Shown piece after piece: positions 34,301 to 41,270 of a DNA stretch of 50,697 bases. The first letter of the stretch is position 1; each line of letters begins with the position of its first letter. The translations under genes and the position numbers were made by a program. The DNA is from an uncultured Oscillospiraceae bacterium (GTDB lineage: Bacteria; Bacillota; Clostridia; Oscillospirales; Oscillospiraceae). The stretch is from assembly GCA_944387115.1 (NCBI GenBank), contig CALXDR010000006.1, positions 1 to 50,697 on the forward strand, written 5' to 3'. Under the pieces are notes generated by a model, which was given only the letters and a program-made list of their open reading frames with translations, was not told where the DNA came from and did no database searches.

Positions 34301-34890
34301 AAATCCGCCAGGCCATTGTGGTAGAGGGCCGGTACGACAAACACACCCTCTCCCAGGTGGTGGACACCCTCATTGTGGAGACCTCCGGCTTCGGCATCTT
34401 CCACGACAAGGAAAAGCTGTCCCTCCTCCGCCAGCTGGCCCAGCGCCGTGGGCTGATTGTGCTCACCGACTCCGATGGGGCGGGCTTTGTCATCCGCAAC
34501 TACCTGAAGGGGGTCATTCCCCCCCACCAGCTCAAGCACGCCTACATCCCCGATGTCATGGGGAAGGAGCGGCGCAAACGCACCCCCGGCAAGGAGGGAA
34601 AGCTGGGGGTGGAGGGGATGCGCCCGGAGGTGCTCCGTCAGGCCCTGGAGCGGGCGGGCGCAACCTTTTTGGAGCAGCCGCAGTCCGGCCACACGCCACC
34701 CCGGGGCAGCCTCACCCCCGCCGATCTGTGCCAACTGGGACTCAGCGGCACCCCAGACGCCGCCCAGCGCCGTGCCGCCCTCCTCCGGCGGCTGGATTTG
34801 CCCCAGCATATGACCGCCAAGGCTTTGCGGGGGGTGCTCAACGCCCTGTACACCCGGGAGGAGCTGGAGGACCTGTTGTCCCAGCTGTGA
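34294..34890 (+). CDS. toprim domain protein, ribonuclease M5-like (DUF4093)
   Basis: This 198-residue protein starts LKIRQAIVVEGRYDKHTL, with the toprim glutamate in VVEGRYD, and continues to LIVLTDSDGAG, the toprim DxD. RNase M5 (RnmV) matures 5S rRNA with the same fold, and clostridial proteins of this type carry a DUF4093-like C-terminal half (EGMRPEVLRQALERAG). It differs from Bacillus RnmV in the C-terminus, so I do not give the symbol. The ATG overlaps the holA stop as ATGCTGA, so it is coupled to holA. The hairpin at 34938 lies 48 bases after it. Confidence 0.82.
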   Translation: MLKIRQAIVVEGRYDKHTLSQVVDTLIVETSGFGIFHDKEKLSLLRQLAQRRGLIVLTDSDGAGFVIRNYLKGVIPPHQLKHAYIPDVMGKERRKRTPGKEGKLGVEGMRPEVLRQALERAGATFLEQPQSGHTPPRGSLTPADLCQLGLSGTPDAAQRRAALLRRLDLPQHMTAKALRGVLNALYTREELEDLLSQL

Positions 34891-34934
34891 ACCCTCCGGC
34901 ACACACAGCCCCCTTTCAAATGTCTATGCCATGC

Positions 34935-34980
34935 AAAAAGGCCCCCTGTGGGGAGCGTTACGCTCCCCACAGGGGGCCTT
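34935..34980. terminator. 20-bp perfect hairpin, terminator of the thi operon and probably of the holA unit
   Basis: Arms at 34938-34957 and 34961-34980 are perfectly complementary over 20 bp with a three-base loop. On the minus strand it is followed by T5, a good intrinsic terminator for the thi operon; on the + strand the T-run is poor. Confidence 0.8.
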
Positions 34981-34998
34981 GTCTGTCCAAAAGGGCCT

Positions 34999-36024
34999 TT
35001 AGTCCTCATCCCAGTGCAAATCCACCATCACCTGGGACACCTCTATCTCCTGGGAAATCAGACCTGCCTCATGCATCCAGCGGATGTTCTCCTGCCACAC
35101 TTCCTCACTCTGGCTCAAGAAGGGTGCGGCATCCGTCTCCATAAGGGGGAGGAGCACCCTGCTGGACTTCAGCTCCACCGTCTCAGACAGGGGGAAATTC
35201 TCCTCGTTCTGATTTTGGAGCAAAATCTCCAGACAGCCCTGGGGATCGGCCTGGAAGTCCTCAAATCCCTTGGCGGAGGCCCGCAGAAAGCTGCGCAGCA
35301 CGTCAGGCTCCTGGTCAATTATGGTGTCGCTGGCCAAAAATACGCCCTCATAGTAGTTGGGAATGCCGTAGTCCGTCACCATAAAGTAGTTGACGGCAAA
35401 ACCCTCCTCCTCCATCTGCGGCACCTCGTGGTTGACCAGGCAGCCAATGGTGGCGTCCACATTTCCGGTGGTCATAGAACTCATCAAATCAAAGCCCACA
35501 TCCACCATCTGAACCTGGCTGACGTCCTTCCCCACCGCCTCCAGCATGGTGCGCACCAGGGCCTCATTCAGGGCGGTGCCCGCATAGCCGATGGTCTTGC
35601 CCACCAGGTCCGTGGGGCTGGTGATTCCCTGTTCTTTGAGGGAGAGCACCACGTTGAGGGGGGACTGCACCACAGCGCCGATGGACTTCACCTTGATCCC
35701 CCGCTCGGCCACCCCCTGGATGATGTCATGCTGGTAGTACAGGCCGATTTCCGCCTTTCCCGCCGCCACCAGGGCCAGGGCGTCGTTGGCATTGGAGGGG
35801 AACTGAATGCGCACATCCAGCCCTTCTTCCCGGTAGTACCCCCGCTGAATGGCGGTATACAGGAAGGTGTGCAGGGCATTGGGGTACCAGTCCAGCACCA
35901 CATCCACCTGCCGCAGCCCCTCCTCCCCCGCCCCGCCCCCGGGTGTGCAGGCCGCCAGCGGGGTACACAGCAGCGCCCCGCCCAGCGCCACAGCTGCCAG
36001 ACGTTTGAATATTCTCGATTTCAT
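34999..36024 (-). CDS. thiY: thiamine-precursor ABC transporter, substrate-binding lipoprotein (ThiY-like)
   Basis: This 341-residue lipoprotein has a signal peptide ending in the lipobox LAAC (Cys26) and belongs to the NMT1/THI5-like periplasmic-binding fold: VVLDWYPNALHTFLYTA and the loop LVAAGKAEIGLYYQHD. It would catch pyrimidine precursors of thiamine such as formylaminopyrimidine outside the cell. I take the ATG at 36024; the ATG at 36030 has GGGAGG only three bases before it. It is the last gene of a TPP-riboswitch operon with thiD, tenA and its own permease and ATPase. That the ligand is FAMP or HMP rather than thiamine is inferred from those neighbours. Confidence 0.85.
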   Translation of the reverse strand: MKSRIFKRLAAVALGGALLCTPLAACTPGGGAGEEGLRQVDVVLDWYPNALHTFLYTAIQRGYYREEGLDVRIQFPSNANDALALVAAGKAEIGLYYQHDIIQGVAERGIKVKSIGAVVQSPLNVVLSLKEQGITSPTDLVGKTIGYAGTALNEALVRTMLEAVGKDVSQVQMVDVGFDLMSSMTTGNVDATIGCLVNHEVPQMEEEGFAVNYFMVTDYGIPNYYEGVFLASDTIIDQEPDVLRSFLRASAKGFEDFQADPQGCLEILLQNQNEENFPLSETVELKSSRVLLPLMETDAAPFLSQSEEVWQENIRWMHEAGLISQEIEVSQVMVDLHWDED

Positions 36025-36102
36025 TTCCATCGTCCTCCCTCATTTACACGCTCCCCGCCCCAGTCCGCACCATTCCGGCCGCCGGGGCGGCGCTGCACTG
36101 TG

Positions 36103-36858
36103 TTAGGTCACACCCCGCCATGTCACTACCCGCCGCTCAACCAGGGATACCACCCCCACCAGCACCATGGCCACCAGGGAGAGCAGAACAATGGGGGCAA
36201 AGACCCCGGCCCCGTCCAGCTGGGTCATCATCCGGCGGCTGAAATAGCCCAGGCCGCTCTGGGCTCCCAGCCACTCCCCAATGGCTGCACCAATGATGGA
36301 GAGGGGGATTGCCATTTTCAAGGCCGAAAAGGCGTAAGGGAGCACCGCCGGCACCTTCACCTTGCAGAATATCTGCCGCCGGTTGGCCCCAAAGGTGTGC
36401 ATCAGCTCTACCATCTCCACACGCACCGCACGAAAGCCGTCAAACACGGTGATGGTGATGGGGAAAAAGGTCATCAGCACCGTCACCAGCACCTTGCTCC
36501 AAATGCTGTACCCAAACCACAGCACAAACAGGGGCGCAAGGGCGGTGGTGGGAATGGTCTGTGAGGCGATGATAAGGGGGTAAATGGCCCGCTGCGCCAC
36601 AGGACTGGCGTCCATGAGCACCGCCAGCGCCACCCCCAGCACCACCGAGATGACAAGCCCAATCCCCACCACACCCATGGTGGCGGGCAGATGGGCGAGA
36701 AAGAGCGGCTCCCGCAGCTCCCAAAGCCGCTGCAATATCTGTACCGGGCTGGGGAGAATATACTGTGCGTCCATCCCCATGGCCCCCCACTGCCACAGCA
36801 TCAGCACTGCCAGCACCAGCAGGGCAGCGGGCAAGTTGGACTTCCACTGCCCCTTCAT
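36103..36858 (-). CDS. thiX: thiamine-precursor ABC transporter permease (ThiX-like)
   Basis: This 251-residue protein has six membrane segments of the SsuC/TauC/ThiX type with the EAA loop around FGANRRQIFCKVKVPAVLPYAFSALKMA (in parts). It would form the membrane channel for the ThiY-bound ligand. GGAGGG precedes the ATG. Its start overlaps the ATPase stop by four bases, showing coupling, and thiY follows after 78 bases. Confidence 0.85.
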   Translation of the reverse strand: MKGQWKSNLPAALLVLAVLMLWQWGAMGMDAQYILPSPVQILQRLWELREPLFLAHLPATMGVVGIGLVISVVLGVALAVLMDASPVAQRAIYPLIIASQTIPTTALAPLFVLWFGYSIWSKVLVTVLMTFFPITITVFDGFRAVRVEMVELMHTFGANRRQIFCKVKVPAVLPYAFSALKMAIPLSIIGAAIGEWLGAQSGLGYFSRRMMTQLDGAGVFAPIVLLSLVAMVLVGVVSLVERRVVTWRGVT

Positions 36859-37607
36859 AAGTTATCCCTCCTGAGCATGGTAATCAGCCCCTCCTTGATA
36901 GCCATAATCTCTCGCCGCTGCATCCCCACAATGGTGCGGGGGTAGGGCGCAGGCACAGGGATGGAGGCCAGGCGGGAGATGGGCCGCCCCCGCACCGCCA
37001 GCACCCGGCTGGAGAGGAACAGCGCCTCCTCCACATCGTGGGTGATGAATACCACCGTCTTGCGCTCCCGCTCCCACTGGGCCAGCAGCCACTCCCGCAT
37101 GGACAGGCGGTTGAGGTAGTCCAGGGAGGAAAAAGGCTCGTCCAGCAGGAGCAAATCGCTGCCCGTGAGCACCGTGCGGGCAAAGGCCACCCGCTGGCGC
37201 ATCCCTCCAGAAAGCTGGTCTGGCCGGTGATTCCGCCAGGCCTTCAGCCCCACATCGGACAACACCTTGTCCACAAGCCCATCCATCTCTTTTTCGCTGC
37301 GCCCGCCCTGCACCTCCAGGGGCAGGCGCACATTCTCCGCCACCGTGCGCCAGGGCATGAGCATATCCCGCTGGGGCATATAGCCGCAGCAGCCTCCCGC
37401 CCCTTTGACAGGCCGCCCCCCCACAAGCACCTCTCCCTTGTCCGGCGTGAGCAGGCCATTGATGAGGCGGAACAGGGTGCTCTTCCCGCACCCGGACGGC
37501 CCCACCAGACACACAAATTCCCCCTGCTCCACCCGGAAGGACAGCTTGTCTACAATGGGCCCGGCCTCGCCAGGGTATTGAAAGGTAACGTCACGAAATT
37601 GCAGCAT
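36855..37607 (-). CDS. thiZ: thiamine-precursor ABC transporter ATPase (ThiZ-like)
   Basis: This 250-residue cytoplasmic ATPase has Walker A GPSGCGKST (near 36-44), signature LSGGMRQR (about 135), Walker B LLLLDEPFSSLD and H-loop VFITHDVEEAL, the pattern of the SsuB/TauB/ThiZ family. It powers the ThiX permease. The ATG starts directly after the TenA stop (TGAATG). Family alone does not separate thiamine-precursor from sulfonate or taurine transport; the riboswitch and the tenA and thiD neighbours make the thiamine role likely. Confidence 0.87.
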   Translation of the reverse strand: MLQFRDVTFQYPGEAGPIVDKLSFRVEQGEFVCLVGPSGCGKSTLFRLINGLLTPDKGEVLVGGRPVKGAGGCCGYMPQRDMLMPWRTVAENVRLPLEVQGGRSEKEMDGLVDKVLSDVGLKAWRNHRPDQLSGGMRQRVAFARTVLTGSDLLLLDEPFSSLDYLNRLSMREWLLAQWERERKTVVFITHDVEEALFLSSRVLAVRGRPISRLASIPVPAPYPRTIVGMQRREIMAIKEGLITMLRRDNL

Positions 37608-38279
37608 TCAGCACCCCTCCTTCCAGGCCATATCCCAAAAGGCGGCCTCATACCGTGAGCAAATCAGAAAAATCTCCTCCAGCTTATCCAGCTGCGCCCC
37701 ACTGCGCCCCTGGGCAAGCTGCTCTGTCAGTGCAATCAGGGCCAGGTTGCCCCGGTGATATTCCTCCCCGGCATATCCCCGCACCCACTCCCCATAGAAG
37801 GGGTGCCTGTCACAGCCGGGAAAGCGCTCCACCAGCCTGCGGGCAATCACCTCATAGCTGAGGGCGCAGGCCAGCACAGCCACTGCCGCCGCCCCTTCAT
37901 CCCCCTCATAGGCCACCCGCAGCATATAGGAGGTGTAGGAGATGGTGTCCAGGGCGGGCGCCGTCCCCTCTGCCTCCTCCTGCGTGATGCCCAGGCGGGC
38001 CATATAGCTGCGGTGGAGGTCCATTTCTCCGTGTAAAATCTGGTGGACATACCCGGCGTACTCCCCCATGGCGGCAAGGCTCCCCCCTTTGGCGGTGCCA
38101 ATGGCGAATACCCGGGCATAGTCGGCCAGGTATCGATAGTCCTGTATGAGGTAGCGGCGGAACTTGTCCACCGGCAGCGTGCCATCTCCAATCCCCTGGA
38201 CAAAGGGGTGGGTGTGGTATCCCGCCCAGATTTCCCCGGCGGCCTCCAGCAGCCGCTGCACAAAGGTCGGTTGTTCCAT
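37608..38279 (-). CDS. tenA: TenA aminopyrimidine aminohydrolase / thiaminase II
   Basis: This 223-residue all-helical enzyme releases 4-amino-5-hydroxymethyl-2-methylpyrimidine (HMP) from the aminomethyl derivative formed when thiamine breaks down. It shows the TenA/THI-4 pattern: FVQGIGDGTLPVDKFRRYLIQDYRYL (in parts), and the nucleophile region AVLACALSYEVIARRL, where the cysteine matches the active-site cysteine. I choose the ATG at 38279 because GGAGG lies nine bases before it; the ATG at 38288 directly abuts GGAGG. It links uptake (ThiXYZ) and phosphorylation (ThiD). Confidence 0.92.
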   Translation of the reverse strand: MEQPTFVQRLLEAAGEIWAGYHTHPFVQGIGDGTLPVDKFRRYLIQDYRYLADYARVFAIGTAKGGSLAAMGEYAGYVHQILHGEMDLHRSYMARLGITQEEAEGTAPALDTISYTSYMLRVAYEGDEGAAAVAVLACALSYEVIARRLVERFPGCDRHPFYGEWVRGYAGEEYHRGNLALIALTEQLAQGRSGAQLDKLEEIFLICSRYEAAFWDMAWKEGC

Positions 38280-38284
38280 GTTCC

Positions 38285-39082
38285 TCATCCTCCAAATGCT
38301 CCGCCGATGTCAAAGGCGTGGTTCATCGGGCCTGCGCCATGCCCCAAATCCAGCATTGCCGCCAGCGCCCCGGATAGATACTCCTTGGCCCGCTCCACAG
38401 ACGCCTCCAGCCCCTGCCCCTTGGCCAGGTTTGCGGCAATGGCGCTGGAGAGGGTGCAGCCGGTGCCATGGGTGTTGGGATTGTCAATCCGCCGCCCGCA
38501 AAACCACCGGCACCGCCCCTTGCGATAGAGCAGGTCGTTGGCGTCATTGCGCTGGTGCCCCCCCTTGCACAGCACGGCGCAGCCGTAGGTATCTGAGATG
38601 TACCGGGCGGCCCGCTCCATGTCCTGCGCAGTGAAAATCTCCATCCCGGATAACACCTGCGCCTCAGGAATGTTGGGGGTAATCAGGTCTGCCAGAGGGA
38701 ATAGCTCCCCCTTGAGCGCCTCCACCGCATCCTCGCTGATAAGCCGCGCCCCGCTGGTGGCCACCATCACCGGGTCCACCACAATGCGCACCGCCCCATA
38801 CTCCCTGAGCTTGCCCGCAATCACCCCAATGAGGGCGGCGGAGGACACCATGCCCACCTTTACGCTGTGGGGCGGAATGTCGGAAAAGATGCTGTCCAGC
38901 TGCTGGGCAAGAAACCCAGGGGAGACCTCTAAAATCCCCTGCACCCCCATGGTGTTCTGGGCGGTGAGGGCGGTAATGGCGCTCATGGCATACACCCCGT
39001 TGGCGGTCATGGTCTTGATGTCCGCCTGAATGCCTGCCCCGCCGCTGGAATCACTGCCTGCAATGGTCAACGCTGTGTTCAT
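38285..39082 (-). CDS. thiD: hydroxymethylpyrimidine / phosphomethylpyrimidine kinase
   Basis: This 265-residue ribokinase-fold enzyme phosphorylates HMP to HMP-P and HMP-PP. It has the N-terminal motif ALTIAGSDSSGGAGIQADI, the catalytic loop GTGCTLSSAIAANLA and the central region DPVMVATSGARLI. The start at 39082 is supported by an AGGAG eight bases upstream; the frame extends further but into the riboswitch leader. It is the first gene after the TPP riboswitch. There is no thiE or thiM beside it, so the thiazole half must come from elsewhere. Confidence 0.94.
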   Translation of the reverse strand: MNTALTIAGSDSSGGAGIQADIKTMTANGVYAMSAITALTAQNTMGVQGILEVSPGFLAQQLDSIFSDIPPHSVKVGMVSSAALIGVIAGKLREYGAVRIVVDPVMVATSGARLISEDAVEALKGELFPLADLITPNIPEAQVLSGMEIFTAQDMERAARYISDTYGCAVLCKGGHQRNDANDLLYRKGRCRWFCGRRIDNPNTHGTGCTLSSAIAANLAKGQGLEASVERAKEYLSGALAAMLDLGHGAGPMNHAFDIGGAFGG

Positions 39083-39134
39083 CGCCGATGCTCCTCTCTC
39101 CATGGGGGAGAAGGCCTCCCCCTCCCTACGCAAC

Positions 39135-39174
39135 AAAAAACAGCGGGGGCCTACGATTGGCCTTCCACCGCTGT
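39135..39174 (-). terminator. attenuator terminator of the TPP riboswitch
   Basis: On the minus strand ACAGCGG pairs with CCGCTGT, with a GGCC/GGCC inner pairing, and is followed by T6. It lies between the TPP aptamer and thiD, so it is the expression platform: ligand binding should favour premature termination. Confidence 0.8.
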
Positions 39175-39189
39175 TGTTCAGCACTGTAT

Positions 39190-39272
39190 TTCCCTCCGTT
39201 GGCATTATCCAAATCAGGTTATGGGTAACGGCAAACCAGCCGATTCTCAGCCCACTTCAGTAAGCACCCCGT
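39190..39272 (-). ncRNA. TPP riboswitch (THI element)
   Basis: On the minus strand the conserved aptamer parts appear in order: GGGGTGC, then CTGAGAAT, then ACCTGATTTGGATAATGCCA, then a GGAGGGAA end. These are the invariant thi-box blocks. It lies between a strong promoter and thiD, and controls thiD-tenA-thiZXY by the terminator just downstream. Confidence 0.96.
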
Positions 39273-39294
39273 TGTTCGGTTGTAAGCATTCCCT

Positions 39295-39323
39295 ATCTTA
39301 GCCCCATCCGCCCCATTTGTCAA
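39295..39323 (-). promoter_or_regulatory. promoter of the thi operon
   Basis: On the minus strand TTGACA (39323-39318) and TAAGAT (39300-39295) are 17 bp apart, just upstream of the TPP riboswitch. Confidence 0.75.
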
Positions 39324-39399
39324 CCCCGTTTCTCCCCACCGCTTCCCCTCCCATGGCCGCCCATTGGCGCTTCCCAGGCGCCTGCGCCAGCACCAGGCC

Positions 39400-39437
39400 A
39401 AACGCCCCTCCGCACACCGCTGTGCGAAGGGGCGTTT
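39400..39437. terminator. stem-loop after the hydrolase gene, possible terminator
   Basis: AAACGCCCCTCCGCACA (39400-39416) pairs with 39421-39437 with one mismatch and a four-base loop. It lies six bases after the hydrolase stop codon. There is no T-run on the minus strand, so termination would need a different mechanism. Confidence 0.5.
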
Positions 39438-39442
39438 GACAA

Positions 39443-40381
39443 TCAGGCCAGATGCTCCTCCAGCCAGTCCAGCACATCCCGGTACACCTCATCCCGGTTG
39501 CACTCATTGAGCATCTCATGGCGGCCGCCGGGATACTCCTTCAGGCGCACATCCTCCACCCCGCAGCGGCGGAAGCGCTGGTACACCCAGTGCACCCCGG
39601 ACAGCCCGTCGCCGCCCACCGGGTCCTGGGTGCCGGAGAAGAGGTAGATGGGGGTGGCCCTATCCATTTTCTCCAGGGAGTCCGGGCGGGAGATTTCCAG
39701 CAGACCGCCGAGCATATCCCGGAACATCCCCACCGTGGGCCGGAAGGTACACAGCGGGTCGCGCAGGTAGCAATCCACCACCTCCTCGTCCCGGCAAATC
39801 CAGTCCGCCGGGGTGCGGTTGGGGCGGAACTTCCGGTTGTACCGTCCCAAAGACAGGTTGTAAACCAGGCCGCTCACCCACTGCGGCCCCTTCATTTTGC
39901 ACAGCAGCGACGCTACAAGCCACCCGCTCCTCACCACCGCTCTGGGCTCCTGCCCGGTGCCGGACAGAATGCACCCATCCACCGTGCCCGGGTAGCGGCA
40001 CAGATAGGTGCGGGCCAGGAACGAGCCCATCGAATGACCCAGCAGGAAATAGGGCAGGCCGGGGAAGCGCTCCCCCATCTGCACACGCAGCTGGCGCACA
40101 TCCGCAACCACGGTATCCCACCCGTGCTCCGTTCCAAAATAGCCCATCCGCTCCCCCTGCTGTCCGGTGCGCCCGTGTCCCAAATGGTCCTCGCCGCACA
40201 CCGCATACCCCTGCCGGGTCAGATAGCGGGCAAAGGCCTCGTACCGCTCCACATACTCCGCCACGCCGTGGACAATTTGCACCACAGCCCTGGGCGGCTG
40301 GCCGTCGGGCAGCCACAGGGTGCCCCAGATGGTGTGTACGCCGTCGCTGGAGGGAAAGGTCAGCTGCTCTGTCTGGTTCAT
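39443..40381 (-). CDS. alpha/beta hydrolase, lysophospholipase / monoacylglycerol lipase-like
   Basis: This 312-residue protein has the Hydrolase_4 (serine aminopeptidase S33 / MGL) pattern: VVQIVHGVAEYVERYEAFA near the start, the nucleophile elbow GHSMG with Ser117, an acid in FSGTQDPVGGDG, and the histidine in GGRHEMLNE. It would cleave lipid or other esters; the substrate is not known. No signal peptide is seen, so it is cytoplasmic. GAGGTG precedes the ATG and a promoter is at 40464-40436, so it is likely monocistronic. Confidence 0.88.
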   Translation of the reverse strand: MNQTEQLTFPSSDGVHTIWGTLWLPDGQPPRAVVQIVHGVAEYVERYEAFARYLTRQGYAVCGEDHLGHGRTGQQGERMGYFGTEHGWDTVVADVRQLRVQMGERFPGLPYFLLGHSMGSFLARTYLCRYPGTVDGCILSGTGQEPRAVVRSGWLVASLLCKMKGPQWVSGLVYNLSLGRYNRKFRPNRTPADWICRDEEVVDCYLRDPLCTFRPTVGMFRDMLGGLLEISRPDSLEKMDRATPIYLFSGTQDPVGGDGLSGVHWVYQRFRRCGVEDVRLKEYPGGRHEMLNECNRDEVYRDVLDWLEEHLA

Positions 40382-40435
40382 ATCGGATTCACCTCATCAT
40401 CAGACTTCCCCACACCTTGGGGGAGATTCCCCAAC

Positions 40436-40464
40436 AGTTTACCCGCTGTGGCGGGGTTTGTCAA
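40436..40464 (-). promoter_or_regulatory. promoter of the alpha/beta hydrolase gene
   Basis: On the minus strand TTGACA (40464-40459) and TAAACT (40441-40436) are 17 bp apart. Confidence 0.65.
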
Positions 40465-40516
40465 TTTCCATCCCCCACAGGTCACAGGGAGGCTCCCCCG
40501 GCGCAGAGAAACGCCG

Positions 40517-40558
40517 GCAGCCCGGCTGAGGTACAGGGGTGTACCAAAGCCGGGCTGC
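40517..40558. other. stem-loop between DUF2461 and the hydrolase gene
   Basis: GCAGCCCGGCT (40517-40527) pairs with AGCCGGGCTGC (40548-40558), with an inner GGTAC/GTACC pairing. It lacks a T-run. It probably ends or protects the VanW-DUF2461 transcript. Confidence 0.5.
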
Positions 40559-40580
40559 GACGCGCCAGGTATGCGGGCGC

Positions 40581-41267
40581 TTATCCCTGGCCCGCTCCAT
40601 CCTCCTGCGCCCACAGAGTGTCGAAGTAGTCCAGATAGGGCATGAGGAAGGTAAAGTCCTCCACAAGGCGCTGGGCCAGCTGGGGCTGGTAGAGCAATTC
40701 CTCCCAGGGGCCCTCGTGGCTGATTGCCAGCGATTTCTTATTGTACCAGGGGGCCAGCTTCGCATTTTGGGGCGTTTTGACCCGGCTGTACTCCGGCCCC
40801 TCCAGCACAAAGCGCTCCTGCCCCCTGAGCTTCCGGTCCAGGGCGAGCAGGGGGCGCTCCTGGGTGTCAATGCGGGCACGGTGCCTGGCCATCACTGCGG
40901 GCTTGGCGCACCAAAAGCCCATACCGCAGCTCCACCCGTCCGGGGTGAGCTCAAACCACAGGGCAGGCCGTGTCCCCAGGGAGCTCTCCCCCCGGTGGAG
41001 GGTGAACCAAAGGTGGTCCTTATACGGCCCCCGCCCAAACAGACGGCGGGCATCCCGGTAAATGCGGGAGATTTTCAGCCGCAGTCCATTGTCCGGCATC
41101 TGTGCGTCCAGCGCCTGGGCCACCTGAGCGCCCAGCGCCTTCATGGGCTGGTAGAGGGCACGCTGATACACCTCTTTGTGCTCCTCAAACCAGCCCCGCT
41201 CGTTGTTAAATCGAATGCCCCAGAGAAACTCCACCGTCTCAGGGGAAAACCCGGAGAATTGCGCCAT
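40581..41267 (-). CDS. DUF2461 family protein
   Basis: This 228-residue protein matches the DUF2461/TIGR02453 family: [25 protein letters not shown] at its start (in parts), [22 protein letters not shown] in the middle and the C-terminal [19 protein letters not shown]. The family has no assigned function. It lies four bases after the VanW gene stop, in one unit with it. No membrane segment or signal is seen. Family assignment is confident; function is not. Confidence 0.85.
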   Translation of the reverse strand: MAQFSGFSPETVEFLWGIRFNNERGWFEEHKEVYQRALYQPMKALGAQVAQALDAQMPDNGLRLKISRIYRDARRLFGRGPYKDHLWFTLHRGESSLGTRPALWFELTPDGWSCGMGFWCAKPAVMARHRARIDTQERPLLALDRKLRGQERFVLEGPEYSRVKTPQNAKLAPWYNKKSLAISHEGPWEELLYQPQLAQRLVEDFTFLMPYLDYFDTLWAQEDGAGQG

Positions 41268-41270
41268 ACC

